A stretch of 64,000 bases of DNA from Myxococcus fulvus (GCF_900111765.1 NZ_FOIB01000002.1:248001-312000), one strand, 5' to 3'; shown: positions 56,374-64,000, counted from the first letter of the stretch. The notes: a model not told the origin generated them from the letters alone. Made by a program: numbers and translations.

Positions 56374-56392
56374 GTGCGCAGCATTTGCGCAC
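56374..56392. promoter_or_regulatory. Inverted repeat upstream of the act operon
   Basis: GTGCGCA at 56374-56380 and TGCGCAC at 56386-56392 are perfect complements around a five-base spacer. It lies about 130 bp before the first gene of the act unit. It could be an operator or a leader hairpin; there is no further support. Confidence 0.35.
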
Positions 56393-56570
56393 GGTGACGC
56401 ACGCCGACGCACTGTTTGCCAGCAGGCATCCCGAGCGGGCTCGCGCGCTGCTCGCGCCAGCTCGCGCGCGCGGTGCACGTCATGGCGAGGGGGAGCTCGC
56501 GGCGGCGGACCTCGCGCCAGGCTCGACATCCCGCGAGAGTAAACACGCGCCCCCCCTGTTGAAACACGAA

Positions 56571-56599
56571 GGCCCCGAGGCGAGACACGCCTCGAGGCC
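56571..56599 (-). terminator. Hairpin ending the small membrane protein transcript
   Basis: GGCCCCGAGGCG at 56571-56582 pairs with CGCCTCGAGGCC at 56588-56599 with one mismatch and a five-base loop. On the minus strand it is followed by TTCGTGTTTC. It lies 48 bp after the stop of the membrane protein gene and before the act unit. Confidence 0.6.
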
Positions 56600-56646
56600 C
56601 GGGCTCACGCGGGGAGCACGAGGCTCCACCCGCATGGAGCGACACG

Positions 56647-57045
56647 TCACATCGCGGTGGTGGTGAACACGCCGCGGCCGATGGCCATGATGCCACCGAT
56701 GATGAACAGCACCGCGAGCCCCACGCCCGCCAGCGGCAGCGCATAGCCCGGCTGGGGACGCCGGCGATTCACCGAGAGCAGCGCCTGCGCGGAGCCCGCC
56801 GCGAGCACCATCATCACGATGTGGCCGATGAGCGCCGGGTAGTAGAAGCGCGTCACCAGCACGAGGATGCCGAGCAGCACCTGGAGGTGCAGCAGGCCCG
56901 CGAAGGAGGAGCCGAGGATGCGGCCTCCCTTGTCGAACGGGCGCTTGGTGGCGAGCCCGAAGGCGAAGTAGGCGATGGCCAGCACGCCCGCGAGCAACAC
57001 CAGATAGCGGAGCCCGGAGTGGGCATAGAAGAACATTCGGTCCAT
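56647..57045 (-). CDS. Small four-helix membrane protein
   Basis: Encodes 132 residues with four membrane helices. Conserved-looking histidines are at His9 (FYAHSGLRYLVLL), in AGLLHLQVLLGILV and in ALIGHIVMMVLAA. Their placement in helices suggests a small b-type cytochrome or heme-linked protein, but this is inference. I do not know the family. It lies 18 bp after the diheme peroxidase gene on the same strand and is probably co-transcribed with it. Confidence 0.7.
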   Translation of the reverse strand: MDRMFFYAHSGLRYLVLLAGVLAIAYFAFGLATKRPFDKGGRILGSSFAGLLHLQVLLGILVLVTRFYYPALIGHIVMMVLAAGSAQALLSVNRRRPQPGYALPLAGVGLAVLFIIGGIMAIGRGVFTTTAM

Positions 57046-57063
57046 GGGTCTCTCGGGTTTAGC

Positions 57064-58173
57064 TCAGGAAGGGTCCGGCTCGGGAGTCTTCTTCGTGCTC
57101 GGCGGCAAAGGCGGCGCGGCGATGTGCTCGCGCGGCGGCAGCTCCCCGGTGAGGCTCTTGAGGAAGGCCACCAGGTCCTCCACCTCCGCGTCCGTCAGCG
57201 TCCGCGCCAGCTGGTGCTTCGCCATCAGCCGCACCATCGTCGGCAGCTCGTCCACGCTGCCGTCGTGCAGGTACGGGCCGGTGCGCTCCACGTTGCGCAG
57301 CGTGGGCACTCGGAACTTGCCCCGGTCGTCCTCGTTCTTCGTCGCGTCGAAGCGCCCCGCGTCCTTCAGGCCCGGGTAGTCCTCGATGAGCCCCAGCTTC
57401 TGGAACGAGGTGCCGCCCACGGCCGGGCCGTTGTGGCACGTGGTGCAGCCCGTCACCACGAAGAGGTGCAGGCCGCGCTGCTCCGCCTCGTTCAGCGCCG
57501 AGTGCTGGCCCGCCAGGTACTGGTCGAAGCGCGACGGCGTGGTCAGCCCCCGCTCGAACGCCGCGATGGCGCGCGCCGCGTTCGCCAGCGACACGGGCTT
57601 CTTCTCGCTGGGGAACGCCTCACGGAAGCGCGTCACGTACTCCGGCATGGAGGAGAGCGTGGCCACCACGCGGCGCTCGTCCGGCATGGCCATCTCCACC
57701 GGGTTCAGGATGGGGCCGGACGCCTGCGCCTCCAGCGTGTCCGCGCGCCCGTCCCAGAACTGCGCGATGTGCCCCGCCGCGTTGTAGACGGTGGGCGAGT
57801 TGCGCGAGCCCTTCTGTCCGCGGTGCCCGTCCGACAGCGCCTTGTTGTCCACGCCGTAGGTGTCCAGGCCGTGGCAGGTGTTGCAGGAGACGTCGTGGTT
57901 CTTCGACAGCCGCGGCTCGAAGAAGAGCATGCGGCCCAGCGCCACCTGGGCCTCGGTGTCCTGGGGCGCGGGCTTCGCGTTCTTGGCTGGCGGCGTCGGG
58001 CGGAAGAAGTGCGAGAGCTGCTCGGGCGTCATCGGCTTGGGGCCCGGCGGCTTCGGCGCGCTCGCCGTCGTGGGCGGCGCTGGAGGCGCGACGGGCTCCT
58101 GCTTGCGCTCACAGCCCGACAACGCGCCCAAGGAGGTCAGCGTGAGCAGGGTGACGAAGCGGGTTCGGGACAT
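57064..58173 (-). CDS. Diheme cytochrome c peroxidase / MauG-family lipoprotein
   Basis: Encodes 369 residues. A lipoprotein signal ends LSGC (Cys21), then a proline/lysine-rich tether. Two c heme motifs, CNTCH (Cys97, Cys100, His101) and CTTCH (Cys243, Cys246, His247), and the motif FWDGRADTLEAQASGPIL match the bacterial cytochrome c peroxidase family. The family reduces hydrogen peroxide with electrons from cytochrome c, or in MauG branches oxidises protein residues. The C-terminus is a short Pro/Lys tail. It is upstream of the act unit and may use its cytochromes. Confidence 0.9.
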   Translation of the reverse strand: MSRTRFVTLLTLTSLGALSGCERKQEPVAPPAPPTTASAPKPPGPKPMTPEQLSHFFRPTPPAKNAKPAPQDTEAQVALGRMLFFEPRLSKNHDVSCNTCHGLDTYGVDNKALSDGHRGQKGSRNSPTVYNAAGHIAQFWDGRADTLEAQASGPILNPVEMAMPDERRVVATLSSMPEYVTRFREAFPSEKKPVSLANAARAIAAFERGLTTPSRFDQYLAGQHSALNEAEQRGLHLFVVTGCTTCHNGPAVGGTSFQKLGLIEDYPGLKDAGRFDATKNEDDRGKFRVPTLRNVERTGPYLHDGSVDELPTMVRLMAKHQLARTLTDAEVEDLVAFLKSLTGELPPREHIAAPPLPPSTKKTPEPDPS

Positions 58174-58397
58174 GACGCACTCCAGGGGTGTGGACGGCCC
58201 GGCACGCTATCAGCCCCGCTTCCGGCCGGGGCCCGCGTCTTTGTGACGCACCCCGCCCGCGCTTCCCGCGTCCATCAGCCCGTCAGACGCCTGCGCTCCG
58301 CCGCTCCCCTGCTCCTCGGACGAGGAGCCCCTGGGTGCGGGGTTTCGCCCTGGCCGCTACCTCCCTGGAGCGACAGCTTTGACGGGCCGCTTTCGCT

Positions 58398-59228
58398 TCA
58401 GCGCCCACGCAGCGGGGCGTCCACCGGGTGTGGGAAGCCCGGAGCGCCCCTGCTCGACGACTCGGAGGATGGATGCGGGATGAAGACGGTGGAGACGCGA
58501 ACCGGGACGTCGATGTCCTCATCTGCCGCAAGTGCCTGATGCGCGGCGCGCGCAGCGGGGGCGGCATCGAGCTGCCACGCTGGCTCCAGCGCTCGCTCGC
58601 CGACCGAGGGCTCGCCGAGGAAGTCCGCGTCATGCCCACCGGCTGTCTGCGCCAGTGTCCTCGCGGCAAGGTCACCGTGCTCATCACGGGGGGCCACGCC
58701 GAACAGGGCAGCGCCTTGATGACGGTGGAGCCGCTGCTGGAGCGAGAGCCCCTCCTGCGCCTCGTGGAGGCCCGCGCGCGTCCCGACCAGGACCTCTTGT
58801 CCCCCTCGCGTCCCGGGGATGAGCACGACGGGCCAGGCGGCCCGTAGCGAGCCCCGCGCATTGGGGCTGGGCGTGGGGCCGAAGAGGAGCCGGTCCACGA
58901 GCCACGACACGCCCAGGCCCGTCGCCGTGCCCGCGGCGTCCCAGGCCAGGTCCTTGAACGAGAAGGTGGTGCCCCGGCCCAGGTCGTACAGCTCCTTGCC
59001 CACGCCCACGCCCATCGCGAGCCCCGCGCCCGTCCAGAACCGCGCCTCGGGCGGCTCGAGGAGGAGCGCGCCCGCGCCGTAGCCCACGCCCGCGAGGACG
59101 AAGCAGGCCGCGAAGTGCTTGGGCTTGTCCGGGCCCAGCCAATCATCCCCCGACGCGGCGCTCGCGACAGGGCTTCCCAGCAGCGCGATGAGACAGGGGA
59201 CGAACCCGCTCCGGTTGGAAAGCTTCAT
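58398..59228 (-). CDS. YfiM/DUF2279-like exported protein with antisense C-terminal tail
   Basis: Encodes up to 276 residues. A signal peptide (SGFVPCLIALLGSPVASA) is followed by a DUF2279/YfiM-like region: GPDKPKHFAACFVLAGVGYG, GVGVGKELYDLGRG and FSFKDLAWDAAGTATGLGVS. These are the family motifs, with membrane-like stretches. The domain ends near residue 120 (58870). The remaining 150 or so residues are encoded antisense to the ferredoxin gene and look like chance frame (Arg/Ala/Gly/Pro-rich). Either the real stop was lost or the tail is truly expressed. The function of YfiM is unknown; it is a small envelope protein. Confidence 0.65.
   Translation of the reverse strand: MKLSNRSGFVPCLIALLGSPVASAASGDDWLGPDKPKHFAACFVLAGVGYGAGALLLEPPEARFWTGAGLAMGVGVGKELYDLGRGTTFSFKDLAWDAAGTATGLGVSWLVDRLLFGPTPSPNARGSLRAAWPVVLIPGTRGGQEVLVGTRAGLHEAQEGLSLQQRLHRHQGAALFGVAPRDEHGDLAARTLAQTAGGHDADFLGEPSVGERALEPAWQLDAAPAARAAHQALAADEDIDVPVRVSTVFIPHPSSESSSRGAPGFPHPVDAPLRGR
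58473..58847 (+). CDS. Thioredoxin-like 2Fe-2S ferredoxin
   Basis: Encodes 124 residues. ATG 58473 has GGAGG close upstream. Four cysteines, Cys18 and Cys21 (VLICRKCLMRG) and Cys58 and Cys62 (MPTGCLRQCPRG), match the Trx-like [2Fe-2S] ferredoxin family. The segment between holds WLQRSLADRGLAEEVRVMP. Such proteins transfer electrons or sense redox state. The C-terminal 25 residues are variable. The whole gene lies inside the minus-strand YfiM-like frame, in opposite direction. Its codon use and motifs mark it as real. Confidence 0.8.
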   Translation: MRDEDGGDANRDVDVLICRKCLMRGARSGGGIELPRWLQRSLADRGLAEEVRVMPTGCLRQCPRGKVTVLITGGHAEQGSALMTVEPLLEREPLLRLVEARARPDQDLLSPSRPGDEHDGPGGP

Positions 59229-59347
59229 GAGCAAGGATGTAGCACCCCACGGACCGTCCAGGTGGCCTGTCCCTGGGTGTGGGGATGACCTCGCCAGTGG
59301 TGCGTTTTCGAGACGAGGCCAGCACATCGTCCTATGCTCCGGGTCGC

Positions 59348-60451
59348 GTGAAACGACTCGGCCCCTCGTTCACCTTCCAGCAGCAATCGAACCGGCACCC
59401 CGGGCTCGACGGGGCGCGGGGTCTGGCGGTCCTCGCCATGGTGCTGGGACATACGCTGGACGCGCTGCTCTCGGCCGAGGCGCGGCTGCTCCCGTGGGTG
59501 CAGCACTACTGGGCCTTCCGCGGCGTCACCGCGCCCCTGTTCCTGCTGGTGAGCGGCTGGGCGGTGGTGGCCGCGCTGGGGACCCGGCCCAACGCCGCGC
59601 GTGACACGCTCGGCCGTCGGGTGCGCCGCTCGTTGTTGCTGCTGTTCCTCGGCTACTTCCTGCACTGGCCCGGGTGGCACGCCGTGCGGGACCTGGGCTG
59701 GACGGACGCGATGGTGTCGCACGTCCTCACCTTCGATGCGCTCCAGTGCATCGGCTTCGCGTTGCTGGTGGGCTCGGTGCTGCTCGCGCTCGTGCCCGCG
59801 CAGGGCGGCCGGCCGCTGGTCCTGCTCGTGCTGGCGGTGGGAATCCCCCTGGTGAGCGCCACCGTGTGGAAGCTGGGCGTGGGACTGCCGGGCGCGGTGC
59901 AGCAGTTCCTGGGCAGCGCCGCGGGCAGCCGCTTCCCCTTCTTCCCGTGGGCGGGCTACTTCTTCGCGGGCGCGTTCGCCGCGTACGCGCTGCACCTGCT
60001 GCGTCCGGGCTGGCCGCAGGGCCTGGCGCTCCTGGCGCTCGGCGCGGGGCTGCTCGGGCTGACGCGGATGACGACCGCCGACTGGACGCCCGCGAGCGCG
60101 TGGCTGGTGGCGTACCGCGTGGGCCAGGGGCTCCTGGTGCTGGGCGCCGTCAACCTCGCGCCGGTCCGGTTGAGCAGGCTGCTGGCGCCGTTCGGGCGAC
60201 TGTCCCTGTGGATCTACGTGCTGCACCTGCCGGTGGTATACGGCTGGGCGGACGTCGCGGGCCTCGCGGGCCGCATCGGGCCCCGGCTCGGAGTCACCGC
60301 GGCGGTGGGCATCGGCGTGGCGCTGCTCGTGACGTGCGCGGTGGTGGCGTGGCTGGGGCGCTGGGTGATGGAGCAGGCCCGTCCGTGGCGCGCCGGCTCC
60401 ACCACGCTCAACGCGAGCCTGAGCGGCACGCGCATGAGCCCGCGGGTCTGA
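59348..60451 (+). CDS. DUF1624 / HGSNAT-like membrane acyltransferase
   Basis: Encodes 367 residues with about ten membrane helices. The N-terminus HPGLDGARGLAVLAMVLGH and the segment GVTAPLFLLVSGWAV are typical of the DUF1624/heparan-glucosaminide acetyltransferase-like family, related to acyltransferase-3 proteins. The histidine in LGH is a likely catalytic residue. Known relatives acetylate sugars across membranes; the substrate here is unknown. GTG 59348 is used because the family start follows closely; ATG 59285 is also possible, with a GGGTGTGGGG stretch just before it. Confidence 0.8.
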   Translation: MKRLGPSFTFQQQSNRHPGLDGARGLAVLAMVLGHTLDALLSAEARLLPWVQHYWAFRGVTAPLFLLVSGWAVVAALGTRPNAARDTLGRRVRRSLLLLFLGYFLHWPGWHAVRDLGWTDAMVSHVLTFDALQCIGFALLVGSVLLALVPAQGGRPLVLLVLAVGIPLVSATVWKLGVGLPGAVQQFLGSAAGSRFPFFPWAGYFFAGAFAAYALHLLRPGWPQGLALLALGAGLLGLTRMTTADWTPASAWLVAYRVGQGLLVLGAVNLAPVRLSRLLAPFGRLSLWIYVLHLPVVYGWADVAGLAGRIGPRLGVTAAVGIGVALLVTCAVVAWLGRWVMEQARPWRAGSTTLNASLSGTRMSPRV

Positions 60452-60460
60452 ATCCCCACG

Positions 60461-61015
60461 TCAGTGCCTCGGCTCGTCCTCGGTGAACTCCGCGTCCACC
60501 TCCGCGCGTGACGCGCCGGAGCGGATGCGGCCAGGAGGTCCCTTCGGCGCCGTGTCGGACCAGGACTCGGGGAACGGCGTGCCGCCCCTGGGCTCCCCCG
60601 GGAACGGACCGGGGAACCCCATGCCGCCCATCGTGGTGACCTGGAACGAGCCGTCCCGCATGCGGCGCTCCACCGCGCGGCGCAGGCGCGCCGTCACGAA
60701 CCGGCGCACCGGGGGCAGCAGCAGCGACAGGCCCACCACGTCGGTGAGGAAGCCCGGCACCAGCAGGAGCAGGCCGCCGAGCATCACCAGCGCGCCGCTG
60801 AACAGGCCTTCCTCGGGCACCTGCCGCGTGGCGAGCGCGTCACGCCACCGACGCATCACCCGGCTCCCCTCGCGGCGCGCGAGCCAGGAGCCCACGAGCC
60901 CCGTCAGGAGCACGACGGAGAGCGTCGGAAGGAAGCCCACCTCCCGGCCGATGGCGACCAGCAGGTACAGCTCCACGAAGGGGAGGGTCAGGGCGAGCAG
61001 GAAGTACTTGAACAC
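60461..61015 (-). CDS. fxsA: FxsA family membrane protein
   Basis: Encodes 184 residues from a GTG start. The first 105 residues hold the FxsA pattern of four hydrophobic segments: LLALTLPFVELYLLVAIG, GFLPTLSVVLLTGLVGSWLA, FSGALVMLGGLLLLVPGFLT and VVGLSLLLPPVRR. FxsA is an inner-membrane protein first noted for suppressing phage exclusion; its normal role is unclear. The C-terminal 75 residues are Gly/Pro-rich and acidic. It is convergent with the acyltransferase-like gene. Confidence 0.92.
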   Translation of the reverse strand: MFKYFLLALTLPFVELYLLVAIGREVGFLPTLSVVLLTGLVGSWLARREGSRVMRRWRDALATRQVPEEGLFSGALVMLGGLLLLVPGFLTDVVGLSLLLPPVRRFVTARLRRAVERRMRDGSFQVTTMGGMGFPGPFPGEPRGGTPFPESWSDTAPKGPPGRIRSGASRAEVDAEFTEDEPRH

Positions 61016-61092
61016 GCCCCCAACCTAACGCCGAGCGACCCCTCGTGCTGGACAACCCGACGGGAGGGGCGGCGCTCCTCCCCTCGCCCGCA

Positions 61093-61611
61093 CTACCTGC
61101 CCCCGAGGCTCCCAATCATCGAGTCCACCAACAGGTACAGGAAGAAGAAGGCGCCGATGGCGATGAGGAAGAACTTGGCGCCGGGCTGGAAGCCGCGCGA
61201 GCTCTCGCTCGTGGCCGGAGTGAAGGACATGGAGCCCACCGACATGGAGCCGTCGTAGCGGACCGTGCGCAGGTACTGGTCCACCACCACGTGGGCCTCC
61301 GTGGCGGAGAGCGAGCGCCCCAACTGGGGGTCCACCAGTCGCGCGCCGGCCGCGGCGGCGATGGCGGCGGCTTCGGCCACCACCTCGCGCACCAGCTCCG
61401 TCTGCTCGGTCAGGGGGATGCGCAGCTCGGTGGCCACCACCCGTCCGCCCTCGCGCAGCTCGCCCACCTCCACGTCCCCGTGCTCGAAATGCCAGAGCCG
61501 GCTGCCGTCCGGACGGGCGCTCACCCGCCGCTCGGAGAGGAGGACATCCACCCGCGCCGCCTCGTAAGGCGTGCCCGGCGTCTTCGTCTGTAGGAGCAAC
61601 TCGTATCTCAC
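61093..61611 (-). CDS. Conserved protein of unknown function, C-terminal membrane helix
   Basis: Encodes 172 residues from GTG 61611. It has a mixed alpha/beta N-terminal part (LLLQTKTPGTPYEAARVDVL, LWHFEHGDVEVGELREGG) and a helical region (LVREVVAEAAAIAAAAGARL). One C-terminal membrane helix, FFLIAIGAFFFLYLLVDSMI, suggests a tail-anchored protein. I do not know the family. It is divergent from the rRNA methyltransferase gene by only 30 bp, and the two may share a promoter region. Confidence 0.75.
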   Translation of the reverse strand: MRYELLLQTKTPGTPYEAARVDVLLSERRVSARPDGSRLWHFEHGDVEVGELREGGRVVATELRIPLTEQTELVREVVAEAAAIAAAAGARLVDPQLGRSLSATEAHVVVDQYLRTVRYDGSMSVGSMSFTPATSESSRGFQPGAKFFLIAIGAFFFLYLLVDSMIGSLGGR

Positions 61612-61641
61612 GCGGGTTGCGAGTATACGCCGCCCAACGCC

Positions 61642-62952
61642 ATGCCCACCTCTTCCAAGCCCCCCTCCGGCCCCCATCGCGGCGGCAGACCCTCCTCCCC
61701 GCCCTCCGGACAGGGCCGAGGCCGCCCCCACCACCGCCCCGAGAAGGTGGCCCCGGACCGCACCGAGCCCGAGCTGGGCCCGGATGGCCTGCCCCAGGTC
61801 TCCCTGCTGCGCCGGGGCGTGGACCGCTGGCAGGCGGGCCACCCGTGGATTTATCGCGCCGACCTCAACGGCGACCCGGGCCTGCAGGGCGGCGAGGTCG
61901 TCCGAGTCACCGATGGACGCGGCTGGTTCATCGGCAAGGCGTTCTACTCGCGCCAGTCGAAGATCTCGCTGCGGTGGCTGAGCTTCGACGACGTGGCGGT
62001 GGACGAGGACTTCTTCCGTCAGCGCCTCCTGTCGGCCCAGGCCCTGCGCCAGCGCGCGCTGCCGGGCGAGACGACGTACCGGCTGGTGCACGGCGAGGCG
62101 GACGGCATTCCGGGCCTGGTGGTGGACCGCTACGGCGACTATCTGAGCGTGCAGTTCCTGGTGCCCGCCACCGAGCAGCGCAAGGCGCTCATCGCGGACC
62201 TGCTCGAGGCGCAGTTCAAGCCGCGCGGCATCGTCAACCGCTCGGACGTGAGCGTGCGCAACCTGGAGGGACTGACGCCGGAGAAGGGCCTCTTGCGTGG
62301 CGAGCTGCCCCAAGGCCCCATCTCCTTCGACGAAGGCATGGTGCGCGTGCGCGCGGACCTGCTGGACGGACAGAAGACGGGCGCCTTCCTGGACCAGAAG
62401 GAGAACCACATCATGGCGGCGCAGTACGCCGCGGGCGAGGCGCTGGACTGCTTCTCGTACGTGGGCGGCTTCGCGCTCCAGCTCGCCACGCGGGCCCAGA
62501 GCGTCACGGCGGTGGAGATTTCGGACCAGGCCTCCGCCCAGCTGCGCGAGAACGCCCAGGCCAACAAGCTCTCCAACGTCAACGTGGTGGCCGCCAACGC
62601 GTTCGACTTCCTGCGCGACGCGGTGGACGACGGCAAGAAGTTCGACACCATCGTCCTGGACCCGCCGTCGTTCGCGAAGAACAAGGACGCCTTCGCCGCC
62701 GCGGTGCGCGGGTACAAGGAGATCAACCTGCGCGCCATGCAGCTGCTCAGGCCCGGCGGGCACCTCATCACCGCGAGCTGCACGTACCACGTGGACGAGC
62801 AGGCCTTCGAGGACATGCTCGCCTCCGCCGCCGCGGACGCGAAGCGGCGCATGCAGATCATCGAGCGGCGCGGCGCGGGCAAGGACCACCCCGTGCTGGT
62901 GAACCTGCGGGAGACCCGCTACCTGAAGTGCTACGTGCTGCGCGCGATGTGA
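61642..62952 (+). CDS. RlmI-like class I rRNA large subunit methyltransferase
   Basis: Encodes 436 residues. A basic, proline-rich start (1 to about 45) is followed by a PUA domain (VSLLRRGVDRWQAGHPWIYR) and an EEHEE linker. The methyltransferase domain has LDGQKTGAFLDQKENH, DCFSYVGGFALQLA (SAM site), TAVEISDQASAQL and the LDPPSFAKNK motif with the catalytic region ITASCTYHV. This layout matches RlmI, which methylates C5 of a 23S rRNA cytidine using SAM. Target specificity is assumed from family. The start has no strong ribosome site. Confidence 0.92.
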   Translation: MPTSSKPPSGPHRGGRPSSPPSGQGRGRPHHRPEKVAPDRTEPELGPDGLPQVSLLRRGVDRWQAGHPWIYRADLNGDPGLQGGEVVRVTDGRGWFIGKAFYSRQSKISLRWLSFDDVAVDEDFFRQRLLSAQALRQRALPGETTYRLVHGEADGIPGLVVDRYGDYLSVQFLVPATEQRKALIADLLEAQFKPRGIVNRSDVSVRNLEGLTPEKGLLRGELPQGPISFDEGMVRVRADLLDGQKTGAFLDQKENHIMAAQYAAGEALDCFSYVGGFALQLATRAQSVTAVEISDQASAQLRENAQANKLSNVNVVAANAFDFLRDAVDDGKKFDTIVLDPPSFAKNKDAFAAAVRGYKEINLRAMQLLRPGGHLITASCTYHVDEQAFEDMLASAAADAKRRMQIIERRGAGKDHPVLVNLRETRYLKCYVLRAM

Positions 62953-62982
62953 GCGCCCATCGCGCGGCTGGAGAGCGAGGAC

Positions 62983-63477
62983 ATGCGGACCCGGGACTGG
63001 GACGACGAGGAGGAAGCGCCCGCCACGCGGGGGTCCCACCAGAAGGAGCGCGCCTTGAAGGAGGTGCGCGCCATCTTCCGCCAGGCCGACGCCGCCTACG
63101 GCCCTTTCTCCTGTCCCGCCAGCGGTGAGTGCTGCCAGCTGTCCCGCACGGGCCGCCAGCCCTGGCTGTGGCTGCCCGAGTGGGAGCTGCTCACCCAGGG
63201 CCGCCCCCTGCCGCCCCCGCGCGAGGACGGCGGCTGTCCCTACCTGGACGCGGCCGGCAAGCGCTGCACCGTGTACGCGGACCGGCCCTTCGGCTGCCGC
63301 ACGTTCTTCTGCGAGCGCATCCGCGGCCCCGCCCGCCAGCCCGCTGAAACCGTGGGTGCGTTGCTGGAGCGGCTCGAGCGCGTCTCCCAGCAACGCGAGC
63401 CCTCGCTGCGCGCGCCCCGGCCCCTGCTCGAGTGGCACGCCGAGGCCCTCGCCCGGGCGTCAACCAAGACACCCTGA
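62983..63477 (+). CDS. YkgJ-family cysteine cluster protein
   Basis: Encodes 164 residues. Cysteines in SCPASGECCQLSRTG (about 44-58), GGCPYLDAAGKRCTVYADRP (about 84-103) and FGCRTFFCERI match the YkgJ/UPF0153 zinc- or iron-sulfur-binding family. The function of these proteins is not known. ATG 62983 is close to GAGCGAGGAC. The gene follows the methyltransferase gene after 30 bp on the same strand, so co-transcription is likely. Confidence 0.88.
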   Translation: MRTRDWDDEEEAPATRGSHQKERALKEVRAIFRQADAAYGPFSCPASGECCQLSRTGRQPWLWLPEWELLTQGRPLPPPREDGGCPYLDAAGKRCTVYADRPFGCRTFFCERIRGPARQPAETVGALLERLERVSQQREPSLRAPRPLLEWHAEALARASTKTP

Positions 63478-63515
63478 CGGGTCATCCTCACCCACCCCAC
63501 CGCTCCGGGTCTGCA

Positions 63516-63538
63516 TTGAATCCCACTCTTGGATTCAA
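63516..63538. repeat. Inverted repeat between the YkgJ and glycerate kinase genes
   Basis: TTGAATCC at 63516-63523 and GGATTCAA at 63531-63538 are perfect 8-base complements around CACTCTT. It is AT-richer than its surroundings and lies 183 bp before the kinase start. It may be an operator or a hairpin of the upstream gene's 3' end; no T-run follows. Confidence 0.4.
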
Positions 63539-63720
63539 GCTATTGAGGCAATTCCAGAAGTTCGCAGACACATGACGCATGTATCAGTGTGAACTCGCCC
63601 GCCGACGAGGCCATGATTGCGCCGGCAATCCGGCTGCGGAGGCGTGGGCGTGCGGAGAAGTCTGACTGCGAGGACGAGGGGGAACGGAGACCACCCGGTG
63701 GCCGGTGGAGCGTCCTCGTC

Positions 63721-64000
63721 GTGATACCGCCGCGTTGGCTCGTCGCACCGCAGGAGTACAAGGGCACCCTCACGGCGTCGGAGGCCGCGGAGGCGATGGC
63801 CCGAGGCGTGCGGGAGGTGTCGCCCGAGGTGGTGCTGGACCTGGCGCCGCTGGCGGATGGCGGCCCTGGCACCGTGGAGGCGCTGCTGTCGGGGACGCGC
63901 GGCGAGCGCCGCGTGTGTCGGGTGCATTGCCCCCTGGGCAAGCCGATGGAGGCCGCGTGGGCGCTGCTCGAGGACGGGCGCACGGCGGTGGTGGAGATGG
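63721..64000 (+). CDS. Glycerate kinase, 5' part only
   Basis: Partial: 93 codons before the window ends. The GTG at 63721 is a likely start, with GGAG about 11 bases upstream. The N-terminus WLVAPQEYKGTLTASEAAEA and the segment LDLAPLADGGPGTVEALL are family signatures of glycerate kinase (GarK/GlxK type), which phosphorylates glycerate with ATP. Which carbon is phosphorylated cannot be told. The Lys in YKGTLTA and the ADGGPGT loop are the usual nucleotide-site residues. Confidence 0.85.
   Translation, partial: MIPPRWLVAPQEYKGTLTASEAAEAMARGVREVSPEVVLDLAPLADGGPGTVEALLSGTRGERRVCRVHCPLGKPMEAAWALLEDGRTAVVEM

Larger units (their letters stand above)
56248..56646. other. 399-bp region with the act operon promoter and a hairpin
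   Basis: This gap between the diheme cytochrome gene and the small membrane protein gene holds no credible gene. It contains the inverted repeat at 56374-56392 and a hairpin at 56571-56599 that ends the upstream transcript. The act promoter should lie between 56248 and 56570, but I cannot identify a convincing -35/-10 pair. Confidence 0.55.

Overview
The window looks like a chromosomal segment of a myxobacterium of the Myxococcaceae (Myxococcus, Pyxidicoccus or Corallococcus type). The evidence is the very high GC with G/C-biased third codon positions, long spurious antisense frames, many lipoproteins and c-type cytochromes, two respiratory gene clusters (cbb3 oxidase and alternative complex III), and predation or secretion genes (an M66 metalloprotease, a DUF4157 protein). 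The assignment rests on protein character, not a database search. I see no rRNA, tRNA, CRISPR array, insertion sequence or phage genes.

Layout. 1-6.9 kb: end of a cyclase-family gene, a small myxobacterial protein, an RluA-type pseudouridine synthase, a Hint-domain lipoprotein, a Tat-exported amine oxidase and two small unknown genes. 7.0-11.5 kb: a divergent lipid cassette, with a desaturase and a PAP2-like protein on the minus strand and a BtaA-like (DUF3419) enzyme, a GNAT protein and a heme-oxygenase-like diiron protein overlapping on the plus strand. 11.5-15.3 kb: a divergent MBL hydrolase/AraC pair with a 21-bp inverted repeat between them, phosphoglycerate mutase, a DUF4476 protein and a thioredoxin-like protein. 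15.4-24.8 kb: hemN and a cbb3 oxidase gene set (ccoI-ccoS-ccoNO-ccoQ-ccoP-ccoG, minus strand) with a divergent CcoI-associated membrane protein. 24.9-28.8 kb: a DUF885 lipoprotein and two unknown minus-strand genes. 29.0-33.4 kb: a 1234-residue DUF4157 (eCIS-associated) protein with a tightly linked downstream partner. 33.4-40.5 kb: housekeeping and accessory genes, including a thiolase/TetR pair separated by a perfect 18-bp palindrome. 40.6-47.2 kb: an M66 (StcE-like) lipoprotein metalloprotease and a large secreted-then-membrane HEAT-repeat/NACHT ATPase. 47.3-58.2 kb: the alternative complex III (act) operon, closed by a clear intrinsic terminator and preceded by extra cytochrome genes. 58.4-64.0 kb: a 2Fe-2S ferredoxin overlapping a YfiM-like gene antisense, an acyltransferase-like membrane protein, fxsA, an RlmI-like methyltransferase, a YkgJ-type protein and the start of a glycerate kinase gene.

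How they work together. The act operon product would oxidise quinol and reduce a periplasmic cytochrome, and the cbb3 oxidase encoded about 30 kb away is a plausible terminal acceptor. HemN and the metal-handling Cco proteins supply heme and copper for it. The most unusual gene is the HEAT-NACHT protein. Its N-terminal signal sequence, some 600 residues of about 33-residue HEAT-like repeats, membrane segments and C-terminal STAND-type ATPase suggest a receptor that senses outside the cytoplasmic membrane and signals inside. The DUF4157 protein with its neighbours and the five-gene lipid cassette are the other candidates for undescribed biology.
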